A stretch of 64,000 bases of DNA from Pseudomonadota bacterium (GCA_023419535.1 JAEZXX010000046.1:62001-126000); one strand, 5' to 3'; positions 36,711-45,234 are shown, numbered from the stretch's first letter. Program-made: numbers and translations. The notes: a model not told the origin generated them from the sequence alone.

Positions 36711-37379
36711 TCAATCGCCCAGGCTTCGCCGCGTCTTCTCCAACACGTCCGTGAACATCGCCTCGGTCAGCCGCCCGGTGTTCGTGTTGTAGCGCGAGCA
36801 ATGGTAGCTGGAGACGATGCGGTAGCCGCCGACGTCGGCTTCCGCGCCATGGGCGAAGGGCGCGTCCTTCATTCTGGCACCGAGGGCGCGGAGCGTCGAT
36901 TCGTGCGCGATGCGCCCCAGCGTCACGATGGTCGTGAGTGCGCCGAACCCCTCGATCGAGGGCGTCAGGAAGCGCCGGCAGGTGTTGATCTCCGGCCCCG
37001 TCGGCTTGTTCTGCGGCGGCACGCAGCGCACCGCGTTGACGATCGCAGTCTCGATCAGTTCCAGGCTGTCGTCGGGCCGGGCTTCGAACAGGCCCCGGGC
37101 GAGGCCGAAGCGCTTCAGCGTCGCATAGAGAAGGTCGCCGGCATAGTCGCCCGTGAAGGGGCGTCCCGTGCGGTTGGCGCCGCGAAGGCCCGGCGCGAGG
37201 CCGACGACGAGGAGCCGAACCGCGCCCGCCCCCTCCGGCGGCAGGAAGGCGCGCACGGGGGCGTTGTGCCAGTCCGGCTCCTTCTCCCGCCATTCGTCGC
37301 GGAAGGCGGCGAGGCGCGGGCAGAGCGGGCAGTCGCGCGGCGGCGGGGCCGGCTCGGCGGGCAGGGGCGTTGCGGTCAT
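36711..37379 (-). CDS. Uracil-DNA glycosylase, Fe-S type (family 5-like)
   Basis: The 222-residue protein removes uracil and related lesions from DNA. Cysteines of a 4Fe-4S cluster are in DCPLCPRL and in VRCVPPQNKPTGPEINTC. Motif 1 reads VVGLAPGLRGANRTGRPFTG, where the catalytic Asp/Asn of other families is replaced as in family 5 (UDGb). Motif 2 reads SSYHCSRYNTNTGRLT. Family 5 enzymes have broad specificity including hypoxanthine. The gene stands alone, with its promoter facing rpoZ. Confidence 0.88.
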   Translation of the reverse strand: MTATPLPAEPAPPPRDCPLCPRLAAFRDEWREKEPDWHNAPVRAFLPPEGAGAVRLLVVGLAPGLRGANRTGRPFTGDYAGDLLYATLKRFGLARGLFEARPDDSLELIETAIVNAVRCVPPQNKPTGPEINTCRRFLTPSIEGFGALTTIVTLGRIAHESTLRALGARMKDAPFAHGAEADVGGYRIVSSYHCSRYNTNTGRLTEAMFTDVLEKTRRSLGD

Positions 37380-37548
37380 CGAGGGTCTCGTTCGCGTCGG
37401 CCGTCTTCCTCGCAGCCGGGCGGCGGGACTTCAAGGCCGGGACGACCGCACCGAAGCTCGCGCCCGGCCGCCCTTGCCATGAGAGGCGCTTGACGATAAG
37501 GGGACCGCTTGATCCCGTTCAGTCGAGACCCCGTGAAGGAGACAGGCG

Positions 37549-37959
37549 ATGGCCCGCGTCACCGTAGAAGACTGCGTCGACAAGGTCGAGAACCGCTTCG
37601 AGCTGGTGCTTCTCGCCAGCCACCGCGCGCGTCAGCTGGCGCAGGGGCAGCAGATCACGATCGACCGTGACAACGACAAGAACCCCGTCGTGGCGCTGCG
37701 CGAGATCGCCGACGAGACCCTGTCGCCCGACGATCTCAAGGAAGACCTGATCCACTCGCTGCAGAAGCATGTCGAGGTCGACGAGCCCGAGCCGCAGGCC
37801 CCGTCCGCCGGCGCGATCACGCAGGCCGGCAGCCCCACGGCCGCCGAGGCGGGCCGCGACGAAGCGGAGGACAACATCGCCTTCGACCGCATGTCGGAGG
37901 ACGATCTGCTGGCCGGCATCGAGGGCCTCGTGCCCCCGGAGAAGAACGAAGACTACTGA
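37549..37959 (+). CDS. rpoZ: RNA polymerase omega subunit
   Basis: The 136-residue protein has the omega core MARVTVEDCVDKVENRFELV, then LASHRARQL, then VVALREIADET. It helps beta-prime fold and, in proteobacteria, takes part in a ppGpp binding site. The acidic C-terminal half (residues 85-136) is an extension typical of Hyphomicrobiales. It is followed by a terminator and then rsh. Confidence 0.95.
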   Translation: MARVTVEDCVDKVENRFELVLLASHRARQLAQGQQITIDRDNDKNPVVALREIADETLSPDDLKEDLIHSLQKHVEVDEPEPQAPSAGAITQAGSPTAAEAGRDEAEDNIAFDRMSEDDLLAGIEGLVPPEKNEDY

Positions 37960-38015
37960 GACGGAAAGCGCCGTCCGGGACTTCCGGACCGCGCTTCGAG
38001 GTCCCTATATTGGAA

Positions 38016-38045
38016 GGGCGTCGTGCCGGGCACGGCGCCCTTTTT
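38016..38045 (+). terminator. Rho-independent terminator between rpoZ and rsh
   Basis: GGGCGTCGTGC (38016-38026) pairs with GCACGGCGCCC (38030-38040) with one G-U pair, loop CGG, followed by five T residues. It would separate rpoZ from rsh or attenuate readthrough into rsh, whose start lies only 28 bases later. Confidence 0.88.
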
Positions 38046-38072
38046 GTTCGTCTCGAAAGGTCCCGCGCGCTC

Positions 38073-40277
38073 ATGATGCGCCAATACGAACTCGTCGAGC
38101 GCGTCGCCGCCTACAAGCCCGATCTCGACGAGGGCCTCCTCAACCGCGCCTATGTCTACGCGATGCAGAAGCACGGTCTGCAGACCCGCGCGAGCGGCGA
38201 CCCCTACTTCTCGCATCCGCTGGAAGTCGCCGCGATCCTCACCGAGCTGCATCTCGACGAGGAGACGATCGCCGTCGCGCTCCTCCACGATACGATCGAG
38301 GACACGGACGCCACGCGCAAGGAGATCGATCAGGTCTTCGGTGCCCGCATCGGCCAGCTCGTCGAGGGGCTGACCAAGCTCAAGCGCCTCGACCTCGTCT
38401 CCAAGAAGGCCGAGCAGGCCGAGAATCTCCGCAAGCTCCTCTTCGCCATCGCCGACGACATCCGCGTGCTGCTCGTCAAGCTGGCCGACCGCCTGCACAA
38501 CATGCGCACGCTTCATCACATGAAGCCGGAGAAGCGGGCCCGCATCGCGCAGGAGACGCTCGACATCTACGGCCCGCTCGCCGGCCGCATGGGCATGCAG
38601 GGCATGCGCGAGGAGCTGGAGAACCTCGCCTTCCGCTATGTGAATTCCGAGGCCTACGACACCGTCACCGCGCGCCTCGACGAGCTGCGCGAACGCCACG
38701 CCGACACGATCGAGAAGATCGAGGCGACGCTGACGCAGCGCCTGGCCGAGAGCGGCATCGAGGCCGAGGTCTCCGGCCGCCAGAAGAAGCCCTACTCGGT
38801 GTTCTCCAAGATGCAGCGCAAGGCGCTCTCGCTGGAGCAGCTCTCCGACATCTTCGGCTTCCGCGTCGTCGTCGGCACCGACGAGGACTGCTACCGCACG
38901 CTCGGCATCGTCCACCGCACCTGGCCGCTCGTGCCCGGCCGGTTCAAGGACTACATCTCGATCCCCAAGCAGAACGGCTACCGCTCGATCCACACGACCA
39001 TCGTCGGGCCCTCGCGCCAGCGCGTCGAGCTGCAGATCCGCACGCGCGACATGCACGAGATCGCCGAATACGGCATCGCGGCGCACGAGCTCTACAAGGA
39101 CGGCATCCACGGCGCCAAATCCTCCGAATCGGCGGCCTTCGCCTGGTTGCGGCGGACCGTGGAGATGCTGTCGGAGGGCGAGACTCCGGAGGAATTCCTC
39201 GAGCACACCAAGCTCGAGCTCTTCCAGGACCAGGTCTTCTGCTTCACGCCGAAGGGCCGGCTCATCGCGCTGCCGCGCGGCGCGACGCCGATCGACTTCG
39301 CCTATGCCGTCCACACCGATGTGGGCGACACCTGCGTCGGCGCGAAGGTCAACGGGCGCATCATGCCCGTCGTCACCGAGCTCGCCAACGGCGACGAGGT
39401 CGAGATCATCCGCTCCAAGGCCGCGACCCCGCCGCCGGCCTGGGAGAACGTCGCCATCACCGGCAAGGCGAGGGCGGCGATCCGGCGCGCCACGCGCCTT
39501 GCCATCCGCCGCCAGTATTCCGGGCTCGGCCAGCAGATCCTGGAGCGCACCTTCCAGCGCTCGGGCAAGACCTTCTCGCGCGACGGGCTGAAGCCCTACC
39601 TCGCCAAGCTCGGGCACAGGGAGATCGAGGACGCGCTCGCCTCCGTCGGGCGCGGCGACCTCTCCTCCGGCGACGTCCTGCGCGCCGTCCACCCCGACTT
39701 CCAGGACAGCCGCGCGGTCAAGGCACCGGTGAAGGCGGAGGAGGGCTGGTTCGGCCTGCGCCACGCCGCCGGCATGATCTTCCGCATCCCGGGCCGCCAG
39801 AAGTCCGCGCCGCTGGACGAGGAGCGCGTCGCGCTTCCCATCCGCGGCATCGGCGACGACGTCTCGGTCCAGTTCAGCCCCGACGGCGCGGTGCCGGGGG
39901 ACCGGATCATCGGCATCCTGGAGCCGGGCAAGGGCATCACCATCTACCCGATCCAGTCGCCGGCGCTGCAGGCCTTCGACGACGAGCCGGAGCGCTGGAT
40001 GGACGTGCGCTGGGATCTCGACGCGGAGATGACGACGCGCTTTCCCGCCAAGGTGAAGGTCTCGGCGATCAACGAGCCGGGGGCGCTCGCCGAGATCGCC
40101 GAGACGATCGCGGAGGCCGACGCCAATATCCACAACCTCTCGATGGCGATGACGGCGCCCGACATCACCGTGATGATGATCGATCTGGAGGTCTGGAACC
40201 TCCAGCATCTGAACCGCACGCTCGGCCAGCTTCGCGGAAGGGCTTGCGTCACCGACGTCGTTCGTGTGAACGGCTGA
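38073..40277 (+). CDS. rsh: Bifunctional (p)ppGpp synthetase/hydrolase Rsh
   Basis: The 734-residue protein is the single long RelA/SpoT homologue of alphaproteobacteria. The N-terminal HD hydrolase domain (about 20-180) shows SHPLEVAAIL and LLHDTIEDT. The synthetase domain (about 240-350) has DIFGFRVVVG and RFKDYISIPKQNGYRSIHTT; the RFKD form is that of bifunctional enzymes. A TGS domain lies near 390-450 (DQVFCFTPKGRLIALP) and an ACT domain at the C-terminus (about 660-734). The start MMRQYELVERV fits rhizobial Rsh. It governs the stringent response, and rpoZ is next to it. Confidence 0.96.
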   Translation: MMRQYELVERVAAYKPDLDEGLLNRAYVYAMQKHGLQTRASGDPYFSHPLEVAAILTELHLDEETIAVALLHDTIEDTDATRKEIDQVFGARIGQLVEGLTKLKRLDLVSKKAEQAENLRKLLFAIADDIRVLLVKLADRLHNMRTLHHMKPEKRARIAQETLDIYGPLAGRMGMQGMREELENLAFRYVNSEAYDTVTARLDELRERHADTIEKIEATLTQRLAESGIEAEVSGRQKKPYSVFSKMQRKALSLEQLSDIFGFRVVVGTDEDCYRTLGIVHRTWPLVPGRFKDYISIPKQNGYRSIHTTIVGPSRQRVELQIRTRDMHEIAEYGIAAHELYKDGIHGAKSSESAAFAWLRRTVEMLSEGETPEEFLEHTKLELFQDQVFCFTPKGRLIALPRGATPIDFAYAVHTDVGDTCVGAKVNGRIMPVVTELANGDEVEIIRSKAATPPPAWENVAITGKARAAIRRATRLAIRRQYSGLGQQILERTFQRSGKTFSRDGLKPYLAKLGHREIEDALASVGRGDLSSGDVLRAVHPDFQDSRAVKAPVKAEEGWFGLRHAAGMIFRIPGRQKSAPLDEERVALPIRGIGDDVSVQFSPDGAVPGDRIIGILEPGKGITIYPIQSPALQAFDDEPERWMDVRWDLDAEMTTRFPAKVKVSAINEPGALAEIAETIAEADANIHNLSMAMTAPDITVMMIDLEVWNLQHLNRTLGQLRGRACVTDVVRVNG

Positions 40278-40342
40278 TCCCCGGCAGCAGCGATCGCGCG
40301 CGGAGGCGCCCCCCGCGCGCCCGAACGGACCGGACGAGCCCC

Positions 40343-40921
40343 ATGACCCAAGACGACGTGATCGACATCTTCCGGCAGGCCGGCGGTCTTCTGGAGGGGC
40401 ACTTCATCCTGACATCGGGCCTGCGCAGCCCCGTCTTCCTGCAGAAGGCGCGCGTCTTCATGCGGCCGGAGATGACCGAGCGGCTCTGCCGGCCGCTCGC
40501 GGCGCGCATCCGCGAGGCGGTTGCGGGCGAGGTGGACTATCTCGTCGGCCCGGCGGTCGGCGGCATCATTCCGGCCTACGAGACGGCGCGCCATTTCGGC
40601 CGCCCCGCCGTCTGGGTCGAGCGCGAGAACGGCGTCTTCAAGCTGCGCCGCTTCGAGATGGAACCGGGCGCGCGCGTCGTGATCGTGGAGGACATCGTCA
40701 CCACCGGGCTCTCGATCCGCGAGACGGTCGCCTGCATGCGCGAGCTGCGCGCCGAAGTCCTGGCGGCGGCCTGTCTCGTCGACCGCTCGGCCGGCAAGGC
40801 CGATGTCGGCGTCCCGCTGATCGCGCTCTGCGAGTACGAGGTGCCGGCCTATGCGCCGGACGCCCTGCCGCCGGAACTCGCCGCGATCCCGCCGGTCAAG
40901 CCCGGCAGCCGCACGCTCTGA
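40343..40921 (+). CDS. pyrE: Orotate phosphoribosyltransferase
   Basis: The 192-residue enzyme makes orotidine 5'-phosphate from orotate and PRPP in pyrimidine synthesis. The PRPP-binding motif VVIVEDIVTTGLSIRE is intact near residue 113. YLVGPAVGGIIPAYETA and WVERENGVFKLRRF are further conserved segments. It lies between rsh and acpS in the conserved block, 65 bases after rsh. Confidence 0.94.
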   Translation: MTQDDVIDIFRQAGGLLEGHFILTSGLRSPVFLQKARVFMRPEMTERLCRPLAARIREAVAGEVDYLVGPAVGGIIPAYETARHFGRPAVWVERENGVFKLRRFEMEPGARVVIVEDIVTTGLSIRETVACMRELRAEVLAAACLVDRSAGKADVGVPLIALCEYEVPAYAPDALPPELAAIPPVKPGSRTL

Positions 40922-40935
40922 CCCGTCGACAAGGC

Positions 40936-40972
40936 GCATCGGGCTCTCCCGGAACCGGTCCGGGGCCGATGC
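40936..40972. repeat. Palindromic repeat, copy 3, between pyrE and acpS
   Basis: Perfect terminal arms GCATCGG (40936-40942) and CCGATGC (40966-40972) enclose a second inverted pair CCGGA/TCCGG. The arms and the GGGGCCGATGCTG end match the element between rnc and era, although the centre differs. Confidence 0.55.
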
Positions 40973-40991
40973 TGCGAGAGGAGACCATTCG

Positions 40992-41396
40992 ATGATTCTG
41001 GGCATCGGCTCCGACCTCATCGACGTGCGCCGCATCGAGAAGACGCTGGCGCGTCACGCGGGTCGCTTCGAGGCGCGCGTGTTCACCGACATCGAGCGGG
41101 CCAAATCCGACGCACGGGCGCAGCGCGCTGCCTCCTACGCCAAGCGCTTCGCGGCCAAGGAGGCCTGCTCCAAGGCGCTCGGCACCGGTCTGTCGCGCGG
41201 GGTGTTCTGGCGCGACATGGGTGTGGTGAACCTGCCGAGCGGCAAGCCGACCATGCGCCTGACGGGCGGCGCGCTGGAGCGCCTGAACGAACTCCTGCCG
41301 GCGGGGCATGAGGCGGTGATCCACCTGACGATCACCGACGAGCTGCCGATCGCGCAGGCCTTCGTCATCATCGAGGCCGTGCCCTCGCAGGGTTGA
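40992..41396 (+). CDS. acpS: Holo-[acyl-carrier-protein] synthase
   Basis: The 134-residue enzyme attaches 4'-phosphopantetheine from CoA to acyl carrier protein. The metal-binding motifs are MILGIGSDLIDVRRIE at the N-terminus and KRFAAKEACSKALGTGL in the middle. Length is normal. In related genomes lepB, rnc, era and recO follow directly; here a minus-strand effector cassette of about 3 kb comes between acpS and lepB. Confidence 0.95.
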   Translation: MILGIGSDLIDVRRIEKTLARHAGRFEARVFTDIERAKSDARAQRAASYAKRFAAKEACSKALGTGLSRGVFWRDMGVVNLPSGKPTMRLTGGALERLNELLPAGHEAVIHLTITDELPIAQAFVIIEAVPSQG

Positions 41397-41425
41397 CGAT
41401 GGCCCGAGCGATCGAAGCGGCAGCG

Positions 41426-42109
41426 TCAGCCCTGCGGACCGATGTACCGCTTGAACTCGGTGCCGAGATAGAGGCCGTCTTCTGTGAAGTTCATCGTGAT
41501 GTACTTCAGCGGACCGAGCTCCTGGAGGATGGCGAGCTGAACCTCGGCATCGACCTTTTCGACGCGGTTGCCCTCCTTGGCGATCTGCAACGCGGGCACC
41601 CAGGTGAACATCTCCCCCGGCGCGAGGGGGCCATGCTTTGCGACCGCTTCCGTATGAGTGTCGTATTCGTCGATGTATCGAGGCGTGACCGTTCCGAGCT
41701 TCAGTTGGTGCGCGAGAAAGAAGTCGAGGTGGCATTCACCGGTCGGAGGCGGAACGTACGGGCCGTGAGCGAATTCGCCCAACTGCGCGTAAATCGCGTA
41801 CGCTTCGAGAGAGCCGTCACACAGGTACAGGTTTCCGATCGAGGATCGCGCGAAGACAGGTAGCTTGCTGTATTCAAACTCTGGATCGCCTTCGAACCAG
41901 TCTCTTATGATGGGCGCGAAGACGGCGGGATCGCACATCTGCATGTACCCGTCGCCGAAGACGATGTTGTTCCCATGCCGCACCCAGAACTCCAGGAGGC
42001 CGTCCGGCAGAATGCCGCGATAGCGTCCGGCTTCGGCTTCCGACACGGGCTTGGCCGCGTCGAGATCGCGCGCAAAGGGCAGGAGGGGCTCGTAGTCGGA
42101 ATAGGGCAT
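41426..42109 (-). CDS. Tdi-like immunity protein (GAD-like plus DUF1851), second copy
   Basis: The 227-residue protein has the layout of Tdi1 immunity proteins of Agrobacterium: an N-terminal GAD-like part (YRGILPDGLLEFWVRHGNN, then GDGYMQMCDP) and a C-terminal DUF1851 part (TEDGLYLGTEFKRYIG). Immunity proteins of this type bind and block the Ntox15 nuclease made by the same cell. It is a paralogue of the gene just upstream: the last 67 residues differ at two places only, while residues 78-160 diverge strongly. No toxin gene directly precedes it, only a 19-base remnant of one. It may protect against a different toxin of non-kin. It is the distal gene of the cassette. Confidence 0.78.
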   Translation of the reverse strand: MPYSDYEPLLPFARDLDAAKPVSEAEAGRYRGILPDGLLEFWVRHGNNIVFGDGYMQMCDPAVFAPIIRDWFEGDPEFEYSKLPVFARSSIGNLYLCDGSLEAYAIYAQLGEFAHGPYVPPPTGECHLDFFLAHQLKLGTVTPRYIDEYDTHTEAVAKHGPLAPGEMFTWVPALQIAKEGNRVEKVDAEVQLAILQELGPLKYITMNFTEDGLYLGTEFKRYIGPQG

Positions 42110-42128
42110 TGCTGGTCAATCCGGATAG
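42110..42128 (-). other. Remnant of toxin-gene 3' end before the second immunity gene
   Basis: This stretch matches 16 of 19 bases of the toxin gene end and spacer at 42826-42844, including the TGA stop (tca 42116-42118 and 42832-42834). It shows that the duplicated unit held the toxin tail plus the whole immunity gene. Confidence 0.65.
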
Positions 42129-42141
42129 CAGGTCATCCCTC

Positions 42142-42825
42142 TTAACCTTGCGGACCGATGTACCGCTTGAACTCGGTGCCGAGGTAGAGGCCGTCTTCGG
42201 TGAAGTTCATCGTGATGTACTTCAGCGGGCCTAGCTCCTGAAGGATGGCGAGCTGAACCTCGGCATCGACCTTCTCGATGCGATTGCCCTCCTTGGCGAT
42301 CTGCAACGCGGGCACCCAGGTGAACATCTCCCCCTGTGCAAGAGGACCATACTTGGCAACCGCCTCGTTGTGGAGGTCGTCATCGTCGACGTAACGGCGC
42401 GTGACGGTACCGAGCTTCAAGATGTGCGAAATGAAGTAATCGAGATAATCTTCGCCTGACGCCGGTGAATTGAAATTTCCGTGATCGAATACGCTTCTTT
42501 GTACTTCGATGCTGTAGTCATTTTTGGTACCGTCGCTCATGGCCAGCCGTCCAAACGAACCAATTGCATAGATAGCAAATCGATCGGGGTCGAATTCGTC
42601 GTCGCCTTTGAACCAGTCCTTTAATATCGGTGCGAAGGTGGATGGATCGCACATCTGCATATAACCATCGCCGAAGACGAGGTTGTTTCCATGCTTCGCC
42701 CAGAATTCGAGCAACCCATCCGGCAGAATGCCTCTGTAAGGCGCAATCCGGCTTTCCGGTACAGGCACGGCCGTGTCAAGGTTGCGCGCATGGGCAAGAA
42801 GCGGCTCGTAGTCGGAATAGGGCAT
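42142..42825 (-). CDS. Tdi-like immunity protein (GAD-like plus DUF1851), first copy
   Basis: The 227-residue protein starts 6 bases after the toxin stop and is the probable cognate immunity factor. It has the same GAD-like and DUF1851 layout as its paralogue (YRGILPDGLLEFWAKHGNN; FTEDGLYLGTEF). The middle third (DNA about 42340-42600) is clearly more AT-rich than the flanks, whereas the 3' fifth is almost identical to the second copy. Such a mosaic fits duplication followed by divergence of the toxin-contacting region, or gene conversion of the ends. There is no signal peptide, as expected for protection against a cytoplasmic DNase. Confidence 0.8.
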   Translation of the reverse strand: MPYSDYEPLLAHARNLDTAVPVPESRIAPYRGILPDGLLEFWAKHGNNLVFGDGYMQMCDPSTFAPILKDWFKGDDEFDPDRFAIYAIGSFGRLAMSDGTKNDYSIEVQRSVFDHGNFNSPASGEDYLDYFISHILKLGTVTRRYVDDDDLHNEAVAKYGPLAQGEMFTWVPALQIAKEGNRIEKVDAEVQLAILQELGPLKYITMNFTEDGLYLGTEFKRYIGPQG

Positions 42826-42831
42826 CGCTGA

Positions 42832-43560
42832 TCACTCCGGATAGCCAGCGGGCGGGATATGATCGTTCACGCAAGCCGGTGAGCTGTCGAATCGTACAGC
42901 CATCAAGGGGCAGTAGTTTGCTTGTAAGTTCCTTGCGTGCTGGTCCAATGCGGCCAGTTTCGACCTTGACCAACTGCCCCCAATGGACGAATTCACCCTT
43001 CCATCGCCAAGATCGTAGTAATGGTGCGGGACACCACCTGCTACCATGTCCAGGCGATGCAACGCGTGGTATCCAAGTGATCGGTAATCCAGCGTAGGGT
43101 TTCGCCGCAGCCACGCTTCGACGACCGCGGACTTTGCTTGCCTTACCTCGGGAAAAGCCTCAAGGCTCCTTCTCCCGATTGTCTCGAAACGCTCCCGGTT
43201 CTGCAGCACCTGCCCGGGGCTCATCGTGCGCATCGTCGCCTCCTGGACCGCCAGCTGGGAATCGTACACCGGTTCCTTCGGTGTTCCGATGAAGCGCATC
43301 TTGTTGAAGCAGAACGTCTTGACCGGGCAGCGATTGTTCTCTTCGCAGTCGCCGACGCACTGGTCCGTGCGCCTATCGGGCGGCTCGTCCGGTCGGGGCG
43401 TTGCGTCCAGGTCCGGCAGCGGAGGCGGGAGCGGCGTCGGCTCGCGGCCGTCCCTTCGCCTTCCCATCAAGCGACGGAACAGATCGGCGGCCGCTCGTCC
43501 GATGCCGTCCACCCGATCGGGATTCAACGGCTGTCGTTCGAACCTCGAGCTACCGCGCAT
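42832..43560 (-). CDS. Tde-like DNase effector with Ntox15 domain (type VI secretion)
   Basis: The 242-residue protein resembles Tde effectors of Agrobacterium. The C-terminal domain (about 140-225) carries the HxxD motif His168-Asp171 in ALHRLDMVAGG, followed by DLGDGRVNSSIGGSW, both hallmarks of Ntox15 nucleases, which degrade DNA of a target cell. The first 65 residues are basic then proline-rich. A cysteine group follows (Cys68, Cys72, Cys78, Cys84; C-x3-C-x5-C-x5-C) that I do not recognise. There is no signal peptide. The gene overlaps the DUF4123 gene by 11 bases and is followed after 6 bases by an immunity gene. The assignment rests on motif and on context together. Confidence 0.78.
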   Translation of the reverse strand: MRGSSRFERQPLNPDRVDGIGRAAADLFRRLMGRRRDGREPTPLPPPLPDLDATPRPDEPPDRRTDQCVGDCEENNRCPVKTFCFNKMRFIGTPKEPVYDSQLAVQEATMRTMSPGQVLQNRERFETIGRRSLEAFPEVRQAKSAVVEAWLRRNPTLDYRSLGYHALHRLDMVAGGVPHHYYDLGDGRVNSSIGGSWSRSKLAALDQHARNLQANYCPLMAVRFDSSPACVNDHIPPAGYPE

Positions 43561-44290
43561 CGAGCCCGATCTCCCGTCGCGTGAGGCCGATCAAGGTATC
43601 CATGTCCCAGTCGTGGTCGGCGTTCGCCCGCCCCACATGGTCGCGGACGGATTGCGAGCGCCCGAAATTTCCGTCGGACGCCAGGTCGAGCCACGCCCAC
43701 TTCCTTCTGTTCTCGGCGCTCCTGATCCCGAGCTCCGCCGCCGTCGCCTCGCTGCGGGCGACCGCTGTACGAACCTCCTCTTCCGTGAACTCGCCGAGAT
43801 CCGACGGGGTCGTCTCTCGCAATTGCCGGACTATGCCCGCTCTGATCGCCGCGTCGCGTCTTTGCTCGATCTTGCCGAGCGTCTCGGCATCGAGCGTGAG
43901 CGGGCCCGTTCCGACCGGTAACGAGCCCTCCTGTCGACGGGCTCGCAACGGTCCCGGTCTGTCGGCGTAGTCGTCAGCCGGGAGAAAGACGACAGCTCCC
44001 GGTCCCAGGAATCGGTTGAACTGTGCTTGGTCGAACGCAGGCAACGTCTGCGCAAGCACGTCCGGATCGGCATGGCGGAAGACGACCCACTCGAACGCGT
44101 CCGGATGCCGTCCCGTCCGGCGCTCGGCGATCCGGACCATGTTGATCGATCTGAGATGCCGGTAGAGTGCCTCCTCGCCGTCGACGCAGGACCAGAACAC
44201 GAGGCATGGTGCCTCCATCGCCCATCGCTCGGCATGTTCGCGAGCCTGCCGGTCGACGAGGGGGACGAGCCAGGGACCGTCGTCGCGCAC
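43550..44290 (-). CDS. DUF4123 adaptor (Tap/TEC) for type VI effector; 5' end disrupted
   Basis: DUF4123 proteins load an effector onto VgrG. The family core is visible: LVFWSCVDGEEALYRHLRS, then VVFRHADPDVLAQTLP, then FNRFLGPG. The only in-frame normal start is GTG at 44290 (246 residues). However, conserved family sequence continues upstream without a start (CALFAVADGASFGDL, then GRPLYRE, then DGPWLVPLVD), back to an in-frame TGA at 44426-44428. An ATG at 44427-44429 is in another frame; one base fewer near 44416 would join it as MSGHRFAHICALF. So the gene has a one-base frameshift, a rare start, or a sequence error. The order adaptor-toxin-immunity equals tap1-tde1-tdi1. Confidence 0.72.
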   Translation of the reverse strand: MRDDGPWLVPLVDRQAREHAERWAMEAPCLVFWSCVDGEEALYRHLRSINMVRIAERRTGRHPDAFEWVVFRHADPDVLAQTLPAFDQAQFNRFLGPGAVVFLPADDYADRPGPLRARRQEGSLPVGTGPLTLDAETLGKIEQRRDAAIRAGIVRQLRETTPSDLGEFTEEEVRTAVARSEATAAELGIRSAENRRKWAWLDLASDGNFGRSQSVRDHVGRANADHDWDMDTLIGLTRREIGLDAR

Positions 44291-44502
44291 ACGAGAATCC
44301 GTGCGCTCGCGGTAGAGGGGTCGGCCGGGAAGGTCGAGTGCCGAAAGACGGGGTCGCAGATCGCCGAAGGACGCACCGTCCGCGACTGCGAACAGGGCGC
44401 AGATGTGCGCGAAACGGATGTCCGCTCATTGCCGAGCGGGGTTTCACGCACTACTAAGGCGCCGTTGCGGGCCCGTTCCCGTATGATTTGAAGGGCATCC
44501 GC

Positions 44503-45234
44503 ATGGTCGATCAGGCCGAACGCAAGGAAAAGGGCGGTTTCGGCGAGACCGTGAAGGTCATCGTCCAGGCGCTGCTTCTGGCGCTGGTCATCCGCACCTT
44601 CCTGTTCCAGCCCTTCTCGATTCCGTCCGGCTCGATGATGCCGACGCTGCTGGTCGGCGACTATCTGTTCGTCACCAAGTGGAGCTACGGCTTCTCACGG
44701 TACTCCTTCCCGCTCTCGCCCGACATCTTCGAGGGGCGCGTCCTCGCCTCCGATCCCGAACTCGGCGACGTCGTGGTGTTCCGCAAGCCGAACGAGCCGC
44801 AGGTCGACTACATCAAGCGCCTCGTCGGCATGCCGGGCGATCGCGTGCAGATGCAGGACGGCGTCCTCTTCATCAACGGAGAGGCGATCCCGAAGGAGCA
44901 GGTGGACGATTTCGTCGGCAGCGACGGCGCCCCGATCGCCCAGTTCCGCGAGACGCTGCCGAACGGCGTCTCCTATCTGACGCTCGACATCACGCCCAAT
45001 TCCGCCGGGGACAACACCCGCGAGTTCGTCGTGCCCGAGGGCCACTATTTCATGATGGGCGACAATCGCGACAATTCGGCCGATTCGCGCTTCGACGTCG
45101 GCTACGTGCCGTTCGAGAACTTCGTCGGCAAGGCGCAGGTCATCTTCTTCTCCATCGACGACGCCTCGCCGCTGGAGGTCTGGGAGTGGCCGACCAGCCT
45201 GCGGCCGGGCCGCCTGCTGACATGGCTCAGCTGA
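44503..45234 (+). CDS. lepB: Signal peptidase I
   Basis: The 243-residue membrane protease removes signal peptides of exported proteins. One N-terminal membrane segment (VIVQALLLALVIRTFLF) is followed by box B with the catalytic serine (PSGSMMPTLLVGDYLFV). The catalytic lysine is in DYIKRLVGMPGD, and box E is MMGDNRDNSADSR. AAGGG stands about 8 bases before the ATG at 44503, which was preferred to TTG at 44488. rnc overlaps its end by 13 bases. Its 5' side abuts the effector cassette, so its promoter may lie in or next to that insertion. Confidence 0.95.
   Translation: MVDQAERKEKGGFGETVKVIVQALLLALVIRTFLFQPFSIPSGSMMPTLLVGDYLFVTKWSYGFSRYSFPLSPDIFEGRVLASDPELGDVVVFRKPNEPQVDYIKRLVGMPGDRVQMQDGVLFINGEAIPKEQVDDFVGSDGAPIAQFRETLPNGVSYLTLDITPNSAGDNTREFVVPEGHYFMMGDNRDNSADSRFDVGYVPFENFVGKAQVIFFSIDDASPLEVWEWPTSLRPGRLLTWLS

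Noticed and set aside
41397..44502. Complete type VI secretion system
   Set aside because: Only adaptor, toxin and immunity genes are present; no VgrG, Hcp, PAAR, sheath or baseplate gene was seen anywhere in the window.
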